From Gimesia aquarii (GTDB lineage Bacteria > Planctomycetota > Planctomycetia > Planctomycetales > Planctomycetaceae), in the NCBI RefSeq assembly GCF_007748195.1, contig NZ_CP037920.1:5857800-5921799 (forward strand): a stretch of 64,000 nucleotides of DNA, in the 5' to 3' direction. Shown in pieces: positions 51,001 to 60,236 of this stretch. The position numbers and the translations under genes are program-made. Position 1 is the stretch's first letter. Each line of letters begins with the position of its first letter. The notes under the pieces were generated by a model that did not search any database, was not told the origin of the DNA, and was given only the letters and a program-made list of their open reading frames with translations.

Positions 51001-51498
51001 AGGAATGCGGACCCATGTATTTGCTTCATTGATCAAAACAACAATTTGCGCCTCAAGAATCGCGCGATCGTCTTCAACCTTGCCAGAAAGAGACACAGAG
51101 GAAACCGCATACTTAGGTGAGTGTTCTGGCTGTACCGCCTGCTTCTGTTTCAGATAATCAAGTACTTGATCTAAGCTCAAGTTAGGTACGGGAAAATACT
51201 GACCGTCGTCTCCTTTGAAAAACACTTCTTGTTTGGGGTTTGTCTTTTCCTGCGGCTTCTCAATATTTGTTTCTTTGGAACTAGAAACTGATTTTGAAGA
51301 TTTTGAACTGTTTTTTCCTAAGTCCACAGATTTTTTAAGATCTGTTTCTCTGTCGAATTTACTCTCACTTTTCTTAGCACTATCTGTGGGAGTGGACTTT
51401 TTTTGCGCATAAAGATTGTGAGACGCACGTTCCACGCCGAATGACAACAGCACAGACAACCCCAAAGAGGCTATAAGTAAACGAGCAAAAAATGACAT
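48079..51498 (-). CDS. Large envelope protein (1139 aa), beta-rich ectodomain with C-terminal TM cluster
   Basis: I take the ATG at 51498, which gives a Sec signal (MSFFARLLIASLGLSVLLSF); the frame runs back to 51594 but the extra 32 residues lack a signal and look untranslated. A Ser/Lys-rich linker (about 32-85) is followed by a short helix (NLSLDQVLDYLKQKQA) and about 850 beta-rich residues, then three or so membrane segments (about 1003-1070) and a charged tail. The order signal, ectodomain, TM cluster matches each half of the downstream 2226-residue protein. It is the first gene of that two-gene operon, with a -35/-10-like promoter about 150 bases upstream. I do not recognise the family. 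Confidence 0.75.
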   Translation of the reverse strand: MSFFARLLIASLGLSVLLSFGVERASHNLYAQKKSTPTDSAKKSESKFDRETDLKKSVDLGKNSSKSSKSVSSSKETNIEKPQEKTNPKQEVFFKGDDGQYFPVPNLSLDQVLDYLKQKQAVQPEHSPKYAVSSVSLSGKVEDDRAILEAQIVVLINEANTWVRIPLKLNESIFLKTSYSGDGESSPGGFNRNDGYLWWFRGKGTHKINITLSISLKQQLPSRRLQLLLPQTAVSNLQLKIPLPQISLEVPTGVAVSKKAISTNQSLIEMFGLGDQLDLSWQPIPDEKKVETVLQAETLLTTDFTSDSVLLNASQSIKALTGSFQSVKVKLPEAFRLLDVKCESYKSHKVTKGNLVEVSLTEPTVGPIELQWTLETDFPEVEGHFLIDGFEIDRAKRQTGIIDIQTLDGYRIFREEGQNRFVYQIKSNQKDLDSSYRFLKQPFRLPLKIERVKPYFSAKPFYLVQMFGNRAELEARVQINVFQGALDKVAINWPHRIEEGWELELMQEPSLTAAIEIDQGQAGRININLLKRSKGEFEVTFRARRPVIADEEPFSFTLPEIKAPSLSATSLVIANDFNVVTDLTPSPKTQVLSSPLVQIEKFSLPAKVQALRKDEFQIQPGVNEFSAVVSIHSQEIIATSAAKLEMDDSKVRVEQEIKYLVEYEPLSEIRLLVPLSLKNHVDFYLDDEQNPLVPTWISDETDPIQKARLSLRSKKLGPVKITAIYLLPQKSETEVSVPLIRSDDVPYSESRFELSIQNEEGAQFIEVESTDTAWQQQLAMDKDAFWRAVDPEADINLKLKKSDSRSLFSYAIRQAWIHSSFDLAGLYKAHAQYEFPANPKTLSFRMPENANVKIDEVWWNEEPVTFIQVPGNSTEYQLSLPQIQRNENSLNVLTIKYHSTRRMRESQFSLLSVSAAEFSNNLWVEKTMWKVSLPNSQHLFTIPRGYTPQFRWENQGVFWSREFAGQDEIPVALKNAPLESNDSIGMNSYQFYRLGPATSLEFHALSRSMIVFIGAGTSLLLGFILMSISPLRSVLVLLIMMTAVSAVALWYTAPVEVLLQPAIFGLLLAVVAALINGTSRKRRESKLLSMSAHSDFIPPPSYSERIQPSEVDPEDITAVRPGSELVDKPVSSSEAGANR

Positions 51499-51648
51499 AA
51501 TCGAAGATCGATCCCATATTGCGGGAGCAAGAAAAGTCTGACTGGAAATGATACCTTTTCTTGAGGGAACGAATACACAACGAATCCCCCACACCCGTCC
51601 TCTAAAAGCTGAAAGAATGAGAGTCTTCCGGCCTTAAAAGCAGACAGT

Positions 51649-51677
51649 CACATATGTCCACATTTCATCAAAGTCAA
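51649..51677 (-). promoter_or_regulatory. Putative sigma70-type promoter of the 1139/2226-aa operon
   Basis: On the minus strand TTGACT (51677-51672) and TATGTG (51654-51649) are 17 bases apart, about 150 bases upstream of the ATG at 51498. The -35 is good and the -10 moderate. Confidence 0.35.
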
Positions 51678-51755
51678 ATTCCCATCACGTCCCCTTTGAC
51701 ACTGTATATCATACGTCGTATTTTGGGCACATTAAAGAACGAATCTCAAAGCTGA

Positions 51756-52541
51756 CTAAAAAAGAGGCTCAGCTAACAATGTTTGTAACTCGTTATGAAT
51801 ATTTGTTCCATTTGTTGCTAAAATACTAGGAATTTCAATGGAATAGGAACCGTCTTCGATGGATGTCACTGTACCTCCAGATTCACGGCAGATGAGTACA
51901 CCGGCTGCCATATCCCAGGGTTTCAGATTGCCGGACCAGTATCCATCGACTCGACCGGCGGAAACATAGCATAAATTCAAAGCAGCAGACCCCGTACGTT
52001 GCACTGTCTGTGCTTCGGGTAACACTCTTAAAAATCGTTTAACGGCAATGTCTTGTGCTGAAGTCCCAACTGGTAAGCTGGCCACTACCATCGCTTGATC
52101 AAGAGACGGAAACTGAGAAGGGGTGATAGGCTCCCCATTTAACGTCGCTCCCTGCTCACGAAAGGCAGAAAACATCTCATCAGCATTAGGATCATAGACA
52201 ACTCCCAAGATCAGTTCACCCTTAAATTCGAGGCCGATAGACACGCAATAGTAGGGGAAGCCGTGGACGTAATTTGATGTACCATCAAGCGGATCAATCA
52301 CCCAACGATAGTCAGATTCTCCCTCCTGGTGAGCCAGTCCCTCTTCGCCTAACATATGATGAGATGGAAACTGCTGGCTGATATGTTCTACAATTGCCGT
52401 TTGTGATGCAAAATCAGCATCCGTTACCAGGTCGGCTCTTCCTTTTTCAGAGACTTGGAACTTGTCAACCCAATCCAGCAGGCATTTTGCTCCCAGTCGG
52501 GCAGCAGTCTCAGCAGTTTTTATCAATTCAGTGGAATTCAA
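51756..52541 (-). CDS. suhB: Inositol-1-monophosphatase family protein
   Basis: The 261-residue product has the Mg-dependent phosphatase signatures: DLVTDADFASQ (37-47), GEEG (65-68), DPLDGTSNYVHGFPYY (83-98) and WDMAAGVLICRESGG (about 209-223), so all metal ligands of the IMPase superfamily are in place. Such enzymes hydrolyse myo-inositol phosphates or related sugar phosphates, and in some bacteria (SuhB) also act in rRNA transcription. The start is a TTG at 52541, supported by AAGGAAGG just upstream and the absence of a nearby in-frame ATG. It stands alone between the two-gene envelope operon and the divergent Tad locus. The exact substrate cannot be told. Confidence 0.9.
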   Translation of the reverse strand: MNSTELIKTAETAARLGAKCLLDWVDKFQVSEKGRADLVTDADFASQTAIVEHISQQFPSHHMLGEEGLAHQEGESDYRWVIDPLDGTSNYVHGFPYYCVSIGLEFKGELILGVVYDPNADEMFSAFREQGATLNGEPITPSQFPSLDQAMVVASLPVGTSAQDIAVKRFLRVLPEAQTVQRTGSAALNLCYVSAGRVDGYWSGNLKPWDMAAGVLICRESGGTVTSIEDGSYSIEIPSILATNGTNIHNELQTLLAEPLF

Positions 52542-53168
52542 TGTGATACCTTCCTTGAAACGTGTTTTGAGCCGTTGTCCACATAGATCTCAAATCAGAT
52601 TCCGAATGCCAATTCATGATGTCGCATTAGAATCAGATAAAGTCCTCAGAAAAACGTACCATTTTTTGGGTTATTACAATTATTCAATCTAATGCTATTC
52701 TAAGAATCTCATAACTGATCGTGAACCATCAGCATTTTGAATCTGTAATTCTTTTCCACCTTCATCGAATACTCAAAACTCCCTGCCTATCTGAAACACA
52801 CATTCTCTGACTTCAATGATAGCAACCGCTTACGTTATTTTGCCGGGTCTATTTCACTAGTCCTAAGATTTATCTGCTGATTGGCTTGTCACCACGCAAA
52901 CTATGACAGACAGATTGTAACGATTTTCACGATTGAACTAAGTAATACGATTGTAACTGATCTATCAATTCCATTAATCGGTGTTGCGTATTGCAAACAG
53001 TAAAGGAAGTCAACATGCGGAAATTTTTCAGATAAAATGCATCGGGTAAGAAACATGATGTATATTTTCAACACCTAGTAATAGGTACCAAATTGATGCA
53101 CTCATATTGCTACCCATCAGTCACGGTAGAAATTTCATAACAAACAAATCTGATTGAAAAGACACCAA
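52542..53168. other. Long intergenic region between suhB and the Tad locus
   Basis: This AT-rich gap of about 630 bases should hold the divergent promoters of suhB and the Tad operon. Two copies of GATTGTAAC (52913-52921 and 52949-52957) lie 36 bases apart with a related CACGATTGAAC between them, a possible binding-site array. I searched for a Flp pilin gene here and found none: no frame shows a prepilin cleavage site followed by a hydrophobic helix. Confidence 0.4.
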
Positions 53169-53738
53169 ATGGATTTTCCGTTAACACAGCTCTCACTATA
53201 TGTCATGGCAATAAGTGTGGGGATTTTCACAGTCATTGCAGCCATCACGGACCTCAAAGCGAGAAAAATCTATAACGTATTAACCGTCCCTTTCTTTGTT
53301 CTTGGTATTGTTTATCAAGCGGTTTTCAATGGCTGGGAAGGTTTGATGTATGGTGGATTAGGTTTTCTGGCAGGGTTTGGATCATTTTTCCTGATCTGGA
53401 TCGTGGGTAGTGGTGCTGCCGGAGACGTGAAAATGATGGGCGCCTTATCTGTTTGGTTAGGTTTTAAAGCGACACTTGCTGTCATGATTGTTGGTACGGT
53501 CTTTGTGCTGTTTGGCTCATTTGCAATATTGTTCTGGAGTGTGATTACAAAGGGTACACGTAAAACGAAAGAAACCTATCTGGCAACTGGTAAGACCTTA
53601 AAGAGTAAAAAGAAACAGAAACCTGAAACAAGGGAACAAAAGCAAAAGAGAGGCCTGATGCCTTTTGCACTTCCTGTTGTATTGGCAACCTGGAGTGTGA
53701 CGACCTGGATGGTGGTTAAATCTGTAGTACTCCAGTAG
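53169..53738 (+). CDS. cpaA: Prepilin peptidase, A24 family (TadV/CpaA)
   Basis: From the ATG at 53169 the protein has 189 residues. It shows the two aspartate sites of type IV prepilin peptidases: AAITDLKARKIYN near the N-terminus and GAAGDVKMMGALSVWLG in the middle, where the usual GxGD reads A-x-G-D with the Asp kept. Five or six membrane segments are visible. It lacks the N-methyltransferase domain of PilD, as expected for the TadV/CpaA type, and processes Flp pilins and TadE/G-type pseudopilins. A TTG five codons upstream is an alternative start. It is the first gene of the Tad operon. Confidence 0.9.
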   Translation: MDFPLTQLSLYVMAISVGIFTVIAAITDLKARKIYNVLTVPFFVLGIVYQAVFNGWEGLMYGGLGFLAGFGSFFLIWIVGSGAAGDVKMMGALSVWLGFKATLAVMIVGTVFVLFGSFAILFWSVITKGTRKTKETYLATGKTLKSKKKQKPETREQKQKRGLMPFALPVVLATWSVTTWMVVKSVVLQ

Positions 53739-53791
53739 AGATCGTCTGCAGGAAAAAAAGAGATAAGAAAAACCGATGAAAGAATTCGACT

Positions 53792-54211
53792 ATGAAATTC
53801 AAACGAATTCATAAAAGAACTAAGAAGCAAACAAAGCGAAGCGGGTTTCTGAGTATGGAACTCGTGTTGGTACTACCAATCTTCGGAATTGTTTTGTTTG
53901 CACTTTTGGAGTTTACACTCCTTTTTTACGCTCGCGCGGATGTAGTTGAAGCCAGCCGCATTGGTGCTCGCCTGGCAACGTTACCAGGTGTAACACAGGA
54001 AAATGTAGAACAAGAAGTACTCAAAATACTTCCACCACAATTAGGTCAAGGGGCTGTAATCCAAACTGAGCTGGGAGAACATGCAGGAGACGTTGTAACA
54101 GTTGCTGTTAGCATACCCATGTCACTGGCATCACCTAATTTACTTTGGCCCATTGGTTACGATTTAACAGAACAAAATTTGTATTCAGAGACCAGAATGA
54201 TTAAAGAGTAA
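53792..54211 (+). CDS. tadE: TadE-family pseudopilin
   Basis: The 139-residue product has a basic leader, then SGFLSMELVLVLPIFGIVLFALLEFTLLFYAR (about 14-45): a short charged leader, Glu near the start of the hydrophobic helix and the downstream VVEASRIGARLAT typical of TadE. The rest is a small beta-rich domain. TadE is a minor pseudopilin of the Flp/Tad system, processed by the peptidase encoded just upstream. The spacing to that gene is 53 bases. A small inverted repeat follows its stop. Confidence 0.88.
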   Translation: MKFKRIHKRTKKQTKRSGFLSMELVLVLPIFGIVLFALLEFTLLFYARADVVEASRIGARLATLPGVTQENVEQEVLKILPPQLGQGAVIQTELGEHAGDVVTVAVSIPMSLASPNLLWPIGYDLTEQNLYSETRMIKE

Positions 54212-54265
54212 ACCAAGAACAAACTTACTCAACATCATTTTTTATATATTGAAATAACCGTGTAG

Positions 54266-54289
54266 CCCTCCGACGAATTAACGGGAGGG
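54266..54289 (+). terminator. Small hairpin between tadE and cpaB
   Basis: CCCTCC (54266-54271) and GGAGGG (54284-54289) form a 6-bp GC stem with a 12-base loop and no T tract. It may process or attenuate the transcript within the operon. Confidence 0.35.
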
Positions 54290-54343
54290 AATGTTGGAAG
54301 CATTTGAATATACTGCTTCATTCAGTAATGGGAGATTGATCCG

Positions 54344-55435
54344 GTGAAAAGCCTGACCCCTGCAAAAGTGACTCTGTTGATGTTTGGCATCTTTGGTATC
54401 CTGATTGCAGCTTATATCGGAAAGAGACTACTGGCGGGAAAAGAAGAAGCACCGCCTGTGGCAACACGAAACATTCCTATGGCAATCAGTGAATTAGAGC
54501 CAGGTACGTTGGTTACTGAAGAGCACTTGGGATTAGGTCCGATCGCTATCAAAGATTTGAAGCCGGAAATGATGACTTCAAATCGTGTCATTGTCGGACG
54601 AATTGTGAAAGAGCCAATTCCAGCTGCTACTCCAATCTCAACCAGCCAGCTCTACCCTGCCGGAGAAACTCCACCTCTTAAAATCGATCCAGGAATGCGT
54701 GCCATCTCTGTGCCTCTTGAATCATCGGTTGATCTTGTAGATGGATTGATAAAACCAGGAGAATACGTTGATGTCCACATGACTCCCACTGGTATGACTG
54801 ATGACAGACGCTTAAATGGCGGACTGACTCTCACCTTATTTAAAGGCGTACGTGTCATTGCCATCAATCGAAGCTATACACAAAGCGCTAATTCAAGACG
54901 AGGTACAAATGTGACACTTGAGTTAACTCCAGAACAGGCCAATATCATGATTCTCGCTCGTGACAAGGGTGATATCACGATGAGCTATAACCCAGAAGGC
55001 AAGGGAGATGGAGGCGTGGCTGTCAGTAGTGCAGATCGAGCAACACTGTATGAAATTCTGGGATTAAAAGCCCCCGAAAAAATAGCGGAGCCTCCCAAAC
55101 CATTTGTAATCGAAGGCTATTATGGTTCCAGTCGCAGCGTAAATCAATTCGATCGTAACGGTTTGCGTATTGGTGATTATAACAATTTCAATCGTGGCAG
55201 TGGCCGTGCATTCAACTCCGGAGGATATCTCAATCCAGATTGGGGACGCGGTCAAGGATACGATTCCTATAACAGAGATTCTATCAGTGCTCCTGCAAAC
55301 CGAGCATCAGGTCCCCAAGGTAATGGTCAAAGAGAAGTAGGGCCTTCCGCACAAAGAGGACCTCAAGGTACTACCAGTGGTAGACAGGCCTCGGGCACTC
55401 GTTCTTTTGCGCAAAACCGAAGAGTGGGGCGTTAA
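54344..55435 (+). CDS. cpaB: Flp pilus assembly protein CpaB (RcpC) with low-complexity tail
   Basis: The protein starts at a GTG (GGGAG upstream) and has 363 residues. An N-terminal membrane anchor (about 8-25) is followed by an SAF domain (about 44-110, MAISELEPGTLVTEEHLGLG, VGRIVKEPIPAATPIS) and the RcpC domain (MRAISVPLESSVDLVDGLIKPGEYVDV). CpaB binds the secretin ring in the periplasm. The last 110 residues (from about 255) are unusual: rich in Gly, Asn, Arg, Ser, Tyr and Gln without hydrophobic core, e.g. DYNNFNRGSGRAFNSGG. No CpaC secretin gene follows, although it normally does. Confidence 0.9.
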   Translation: MKSLTPAKVTLLMFGIFGILIAAYIGKRLLAGKEEAPPVATRNIPMAISELEPGTLVTEEHLGLGPIAIKDLKPEMMTSNRVIVGRIVKEPIPAATPISTSQLYPAGETPPLKIDPGMRAISVPLESSVDLVDGLIKPGEYVDVHMTPTGMTDDRRLNGGLTLTLFKGVRVIAINRSYTQSANSRRGTNVTLELTPEQANIMILARDKGDITMSYNPEGKGDGGVAVSSADRATLYEILGLKAPEKIAEPPKPFVIEGYYGSSRSVNQFDRNGLRIGDYNNFNRGSGRAFNSGGYLNPDWGRGQGYDSYNRDSISAPANRASGPQGNGQREVGPSAQRGPQGTTSGRQASGTRSFAQNRRVGR

Positions 55436-55497
55436 AGAACCACAGAAATTCTCGTTTTTATTATTCCAGTTGTCGTTGAGTATTGAATTTGACACTC

Positions 55498-56760
55498 ATG
55501 AAACGTTATCCGAAAACCACCACCAGAGTATCACAGACCATCGCTGGTCGACGAGGGATCATAACCCCTCTGGCTGCGATGGTGATGCTAATTGTAATGG
55601 CAGGGATTGCACTAATTGTGAATCGCCTCTGGTTAGATGCGGCTTCTTTGGAAGTGACGACTTGTGTCGAAACAGCAGTGTTAGCGGCTGGCCATGAATT
55701 GGCATCTGATGAGTTGTTGAAGGAAAAACCTGATTTCCAGACTCTGATGAATCGAGCCGAAAAGACTGCCAACAAAGCAATTATTCTGAATACTGTCGCA
55801 GGGCAAAGAATTGGAATTCAATTGACCAAAGGTGACAATTTACTCTTTGGGAAATCGATTCCCGTGGCTGGTACCGGAGTGAGACAATTTGTTCAAACCG
55901 ATAATCAACCAACGAGCGTTCAAATTAAAACGCATCATGCAAATCGACTTAATAACCCTGTGGCAGATTTCATGTCTGATTTAATGCAGACAAATCTGGG
56001 AACAGCCGGGGCGCAGATTGAAGCTTCCATTGACAACAATATTATTGGGGTCCGTCCTTTTGAAAATGTTTCTATTCCTGCATTTCCGCTGGCAATTCTG
56101 AAGAATGATCCTTCTGGAAAACACATGGAGACCTGGGAGCTTCAGATTGATCAGAAACAAGGAAAAGACGAATATCAATTCGATCCTGAAACTCAAACTG
56201 TCAAAAAAGGCTCTGACGGAATCCCGGAAATTCGACTGACAAGTAAACCACGTCGAGGAAATATTTCAGACGCGAATATGCAAATTCTGGACTTCGGCTC
56301 AAAGTTTAATTCTGAAATTGTTGATCAACAAATTTTATCAGGGTTGTCCGAACAGAATTTAAAAGACTTTCACGGTCAATTACTGTTTGATTCAGGATCA
56401 ATCCAAATTGCCTGTAGCCCCAATATTGAAGATAGTGAGCAGGATGCGTTTCAGCGAATGATTGCTCAGTGCCGTATTTGTTTCTTGTATGACAAAGTCG
56501 ATGCGACACCTCGATCTTTTAATGGAATTGCCGATTGCACAAATATGGTTGCCGGAAGAATTATGGCGATTAAGAGACTTGATAATCAGTCCTGCGAAAT
56601 CATTCTTCAACCCGGAGTGATCACATCGCGTGCTGTGATTCTAGCAGAAATAAATCCATCTGAAACAGACTCAAATTCTGCTCAGAAAGCATCAAAAGAA
56701 AAAGACAACAAAGAAGAACGTCAAAATAAATACATTTACAAGCTTTATCTGACCCAGTAA
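55498..56760 (+). CDS. TadG-like pseudopilin/pilus assembly protein
   Basis: From the ATG at 55498 (420 residues) the N-terminus reads as a TadE/TadG leader: RRGIITPLAAMVMLIVMAGIALIVNRLWLDAASLEVTTC. The remainder is a large extracytoplasmic region, partly beta-rich, with a Lys/Glu tail (KASKEKDNKEERQNKY). TadG-type proteins are minor pilins or tip proteins that also require the Tad prepilin peptidase. A TTG five codons upstream is an alternative start. It lies between cpaB and cpaF, where many planctomycete loci place cpaC and cpaE. Confidence 0.78.
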   Translation: MKRYPKTTTRVSQTIAGRRGIITPLAAMVMLIVMAGIALIVNRLWLDAASLEVTTCVETAVLAAGHELASDELLKEKPDFQTLMNRAEKTANKAIILNTVAGQRIGIQLTKGDNLLFGKSIPVAGTGVRQFVQTDNQPTSVQIKTHHANRLNNPVADFMSDLMQTNLGTAGAQIEASIDNNIIGVRPFENVSIPAFPLAILKNDPSGKHMETWELQIDQKQGKDEYQFDPETQTVKKGSDGIPEIRLTSKPRRGNISDANMQILDFGSKFNSEIVDQQILSGLSEQNLKDFHGQLLFDSGSIQIACSPNIEDSEQDAFQRMIAQCRICFLYDKVDATPRSFNGIADCTNMVAGRIMAIKRLDNQSCEIILQPGVITSRAVILAEINPSETDSNSAQKASKEKDNKEERQNKYIYKLYLTQ

Positions 56761-56774
56761 GGGCGGAGATTAAA

Positions 56775-58127
<1,353 letters not shown>

Positions 58128-58138
58128 GAGATTTACCG

Positions 58139-58999
58139 ATGGCAACCGATGCCGCAATTAATACCCGTAATTCTGCAGATGATTTTTCCGAAATCCTCCG
58201 CGATCGAAATAAATATGCCACCACCGATTCTAAAGAAATTGGGAATCGTGTGAATGGTGGTTTTGATGAATTGATCGTCCAATCTGGAATCGACGCCCAT
58301 CCAAGTGTTGTCTTGTTTTTCTGCTTGATGATGTCGATCCTGCTAGGCGGACTAGTCTTTATTTTACAGGAAAATTTCCTTTCCACATCGATGGCTGTAA
58401 TGTTCGGGGCCATGCTACCTATCGGCTATTTAATTTTCCGACGCAGTCGACGCCAGAAACAAATCAATGAACAACTTTCGGATATGATTGACGAACTGGC
58501 TCGTTCTGCAAAAACGGGACGTAGCTTAACCCACTGTTTTATCGATGTCGCAGAAAAAACCGCAGCACCTTTAGGTGATGAACTCAAAAAGTCAGCCCGA
58601 AGGTTACAAATGGGCGTTTCGATGAAGGCGGCTTTGGATGGACTTTACGAACAAACCGGTGTAGCGAGTTTGAACATTCTTTCGATGGCATTAATCGTTC
58701 ATCAGGAAACCGGGGGCGACCTGGTCAAAGTTCTTGAACGACTGGCAAGAACCATTCGTGACCGTATGTTATTTTTGGGTCGATTGCGAACAGCAACTGC
58801 CGGTAGCCGTGCGACGGCAGTTTTGATGATTGCCCTGCCCCCTTTGATTTTAGGGTTCTTCATCTTACGTGATTCAACTTATTTGACCACATTGATGGCG
58901 TCTTCCTGGGGGCGTGGAGCGACATTTACTGCTATCGCATTACAAGTAATTGGATCCATCTGGGTTCTAAGAGTCCTTAAAACAAGTCAACGTACCTGA
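58139..58999 (+). CDS. tadB: Tad inner-membrane platform protein TadB
   Basis: The 286-residue product has membrane segments at about 56-75, 80-98, 232-250 and 262-282, with a type II secretion F domain between (about 110-225; LSDMIDELARSAKTGRSLTHCF, LVHQETGGDLVKVLERLARTIRDRM). TadB and TadC form the membrane platform on which CpaF works. It lies 11 bases after cpaF and 50 before tadC. Confidence 0.92.
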   Translation: MATDAAINTRNSADDFSEILRDRNKYATTDSKEIGNRVNGGFDELIVQSGIDAHPSVVLFFCLMMSILLGGLVFILQENFLSTSMAVMFGAMLPIGYLIFRRSRRQKQINEQLSDMIDELARSAKTGRSLTHCFIDVAEKTAAPLGDELKKSARRLQMGVSMKAALDGLYEQTGVASLNILSMALIVHQETGGDLVKVLERLARTIRDRMLFLGRLRTATAGSRATAVLMIALPPLILGFFILRDSTYLTTLMASSWGRGATFTAIALQVIGSIWVLRVLKTSQRT

Positions 59000-59048
59000 T
59001 CAAACTATAAATTAATGAGACCTGCCACAAGATGGCGAGGGCAATCCT

Positions 59049-60155
59049 ATGTTTACACCAACAACAATTACAGTCTTTTATGCGGTTTGTGGTCTTATCA
59101 TTCTGTGGATGTTGTATCGCATTATCCGAAAAAAGACTCCTCAGCCAACAGAGCAGGAAACTCATGAAGCTGTAATTGAAACTGAAGAAACGTCATTAAC
59201 ACCTTCAACGACTTCTTCAGCATCTGCCCCTGTAACGTGGAAAAACCGTCAGTTGTTTTCCTCTGATACTACAAGCGGACAAGATTCTGTGACCGCTCTA
59301 CCACAAGTCGAAGCAGCCGATGTCCCCGTGATGGGTACTGATGACTATGTATTTGGCTCAGCGACCCCTGCCCTGGCTGAAATGATGCCGGAATCTGAAG
59401 GCAGACAAGTTCAAACGAAAAAAGAGTTACAGGCAGCGGGCTACTATCAACCACACGCTCTGCAAAACTTTTCTGCGATTCGTTATCTTTCGATTCTCGG
59501 CACACTCATGCTTTTTGGAATCGCATTGATCCTGGCACCAGAACGATTTGAAATCCCGATCCTGATTGGCATGATTCTGGTACCCATCCTTGTTTGGGCG
59601 ACTCCATTCCTCTATATCACCAGCAAGGCTTCTGACCGAAGAAGTGAAATTGAACAGGGAATTCCCGATATGCTAGACATGCTCAACATGTGTGTGTCGC
59701 AAGGGATGATGGTTCCTCGTGCCTTGCAAAGAGTGAGTGGTGAATTAGGTAAAGTTTATCCAGCTTTGGCACAAGAGCTAAGAATTGTGATTGAACAGAC
59801 AAATATTGGAACCTTTTCGCAAGCACTTTCGAATTTCAGTAAGCGAATTGACGTTCCCGAAGTTCATTCGTTCGCCTCTTTGTTGATTCAAACGGACCAA
59901 ATGGGAACTGATGTGACATCTGCGCTTCAAGAATACAGTGATAATATGCGAGAAAGTCTGCAGCAACGTGCAGATGAAAAAGCCAACAAAGCAACGTTCA
60001 AACTACTATTTCCCACTGTTCTTTGTCTGATGCCTGCGATTTATATCTTCCTGTTGGGACCAGCGATTGTAGAACTTTCTAACTTCTTCAATTCTGGTGG
60101 AAGCGATAGTCTGAATAGTACGACTGATTTGTTCCGTGATCTTGGAAACCGTTAA
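59049..60155 (+). CDS. tadC: Tad inner-membrane platform protein TadC
   Basis: The 368-residue protein has an N-terminal membrane helix (about 4-24), a charged and Thr/Ser-rich insert of about 105 residues (about 30-135) not found in short TadC proteins, two further helices (about 140-185), the T2SSF domain (EIEQGIPDMLDMLNMCVSQGM, VPEVHSFASLLIQTDQMGTDV) and a last helix (about 325-342). It forms the platform with TadB. It is the last gene of the Tad operon and ends at a strong terminator. Confidence 0.92.
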   Translation: MFTPTTITVFYAVCGLIILWMLYRIIRKKTPQPTEQETHEAVIETEETSLTPSTTSSASAPVTWKNRQLFSSDTTSGQDSVTALPQVEAADVPVMGTDDYVFGSATPALAEMMPESEGRQVQTKKELQAAGYYQPHALQNFSAIRYLSILGTLMLFGIALILAPERFEIPILIGMILVPILVWATPFLYITSKASDRRSEIEQGIPDMLDMLNMCVSQGMMVPRALQRVSGELGKVYPALAQELRIVIEQTNIGTFSQALSNFSKRIDVPEVHSFASLLIQTDQMGTDVTSALQEYSDNMRESLQQRADEKANKATFKLLFPTVLCLMPAIYIFLLGPAIVELSNFFNSGGSDSLNSTTDLFRDLGNR

Positions 60156-60175
60156 CCAGATCTTTGAATTCAATA

Positions 60176-60211
60176 AAAACTTCCTGGCGAGGTACCTCAC
60201 CAGGAAGTTTT
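60176..60211. terminator. Bidirectional rho-independent terminator after tadC
   Basis: AAAACTTCCTGG (60176-60187) pairs perfectly with CCAGGAAGTTTT (60200-60211) around an inner GAGGTACCTC palindrome with one mismatch. T-rich sequence follows on the plus strand (TTTTATATTTT) and A-rich runs lie on the other side, so it can serve tadC and the convergent oxidoreductase. Confidence 0.85.
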
Positions 60212-60236
60212 ATATTTTGGTATGAATCAGTTGAGA

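Noticed and set aside
51499-51594. N-terminal extension of the 1139-residue protein
   Set aside because: The internal ATG at 51498 starts directly with a signal peptide, whereas the extension would bury it.
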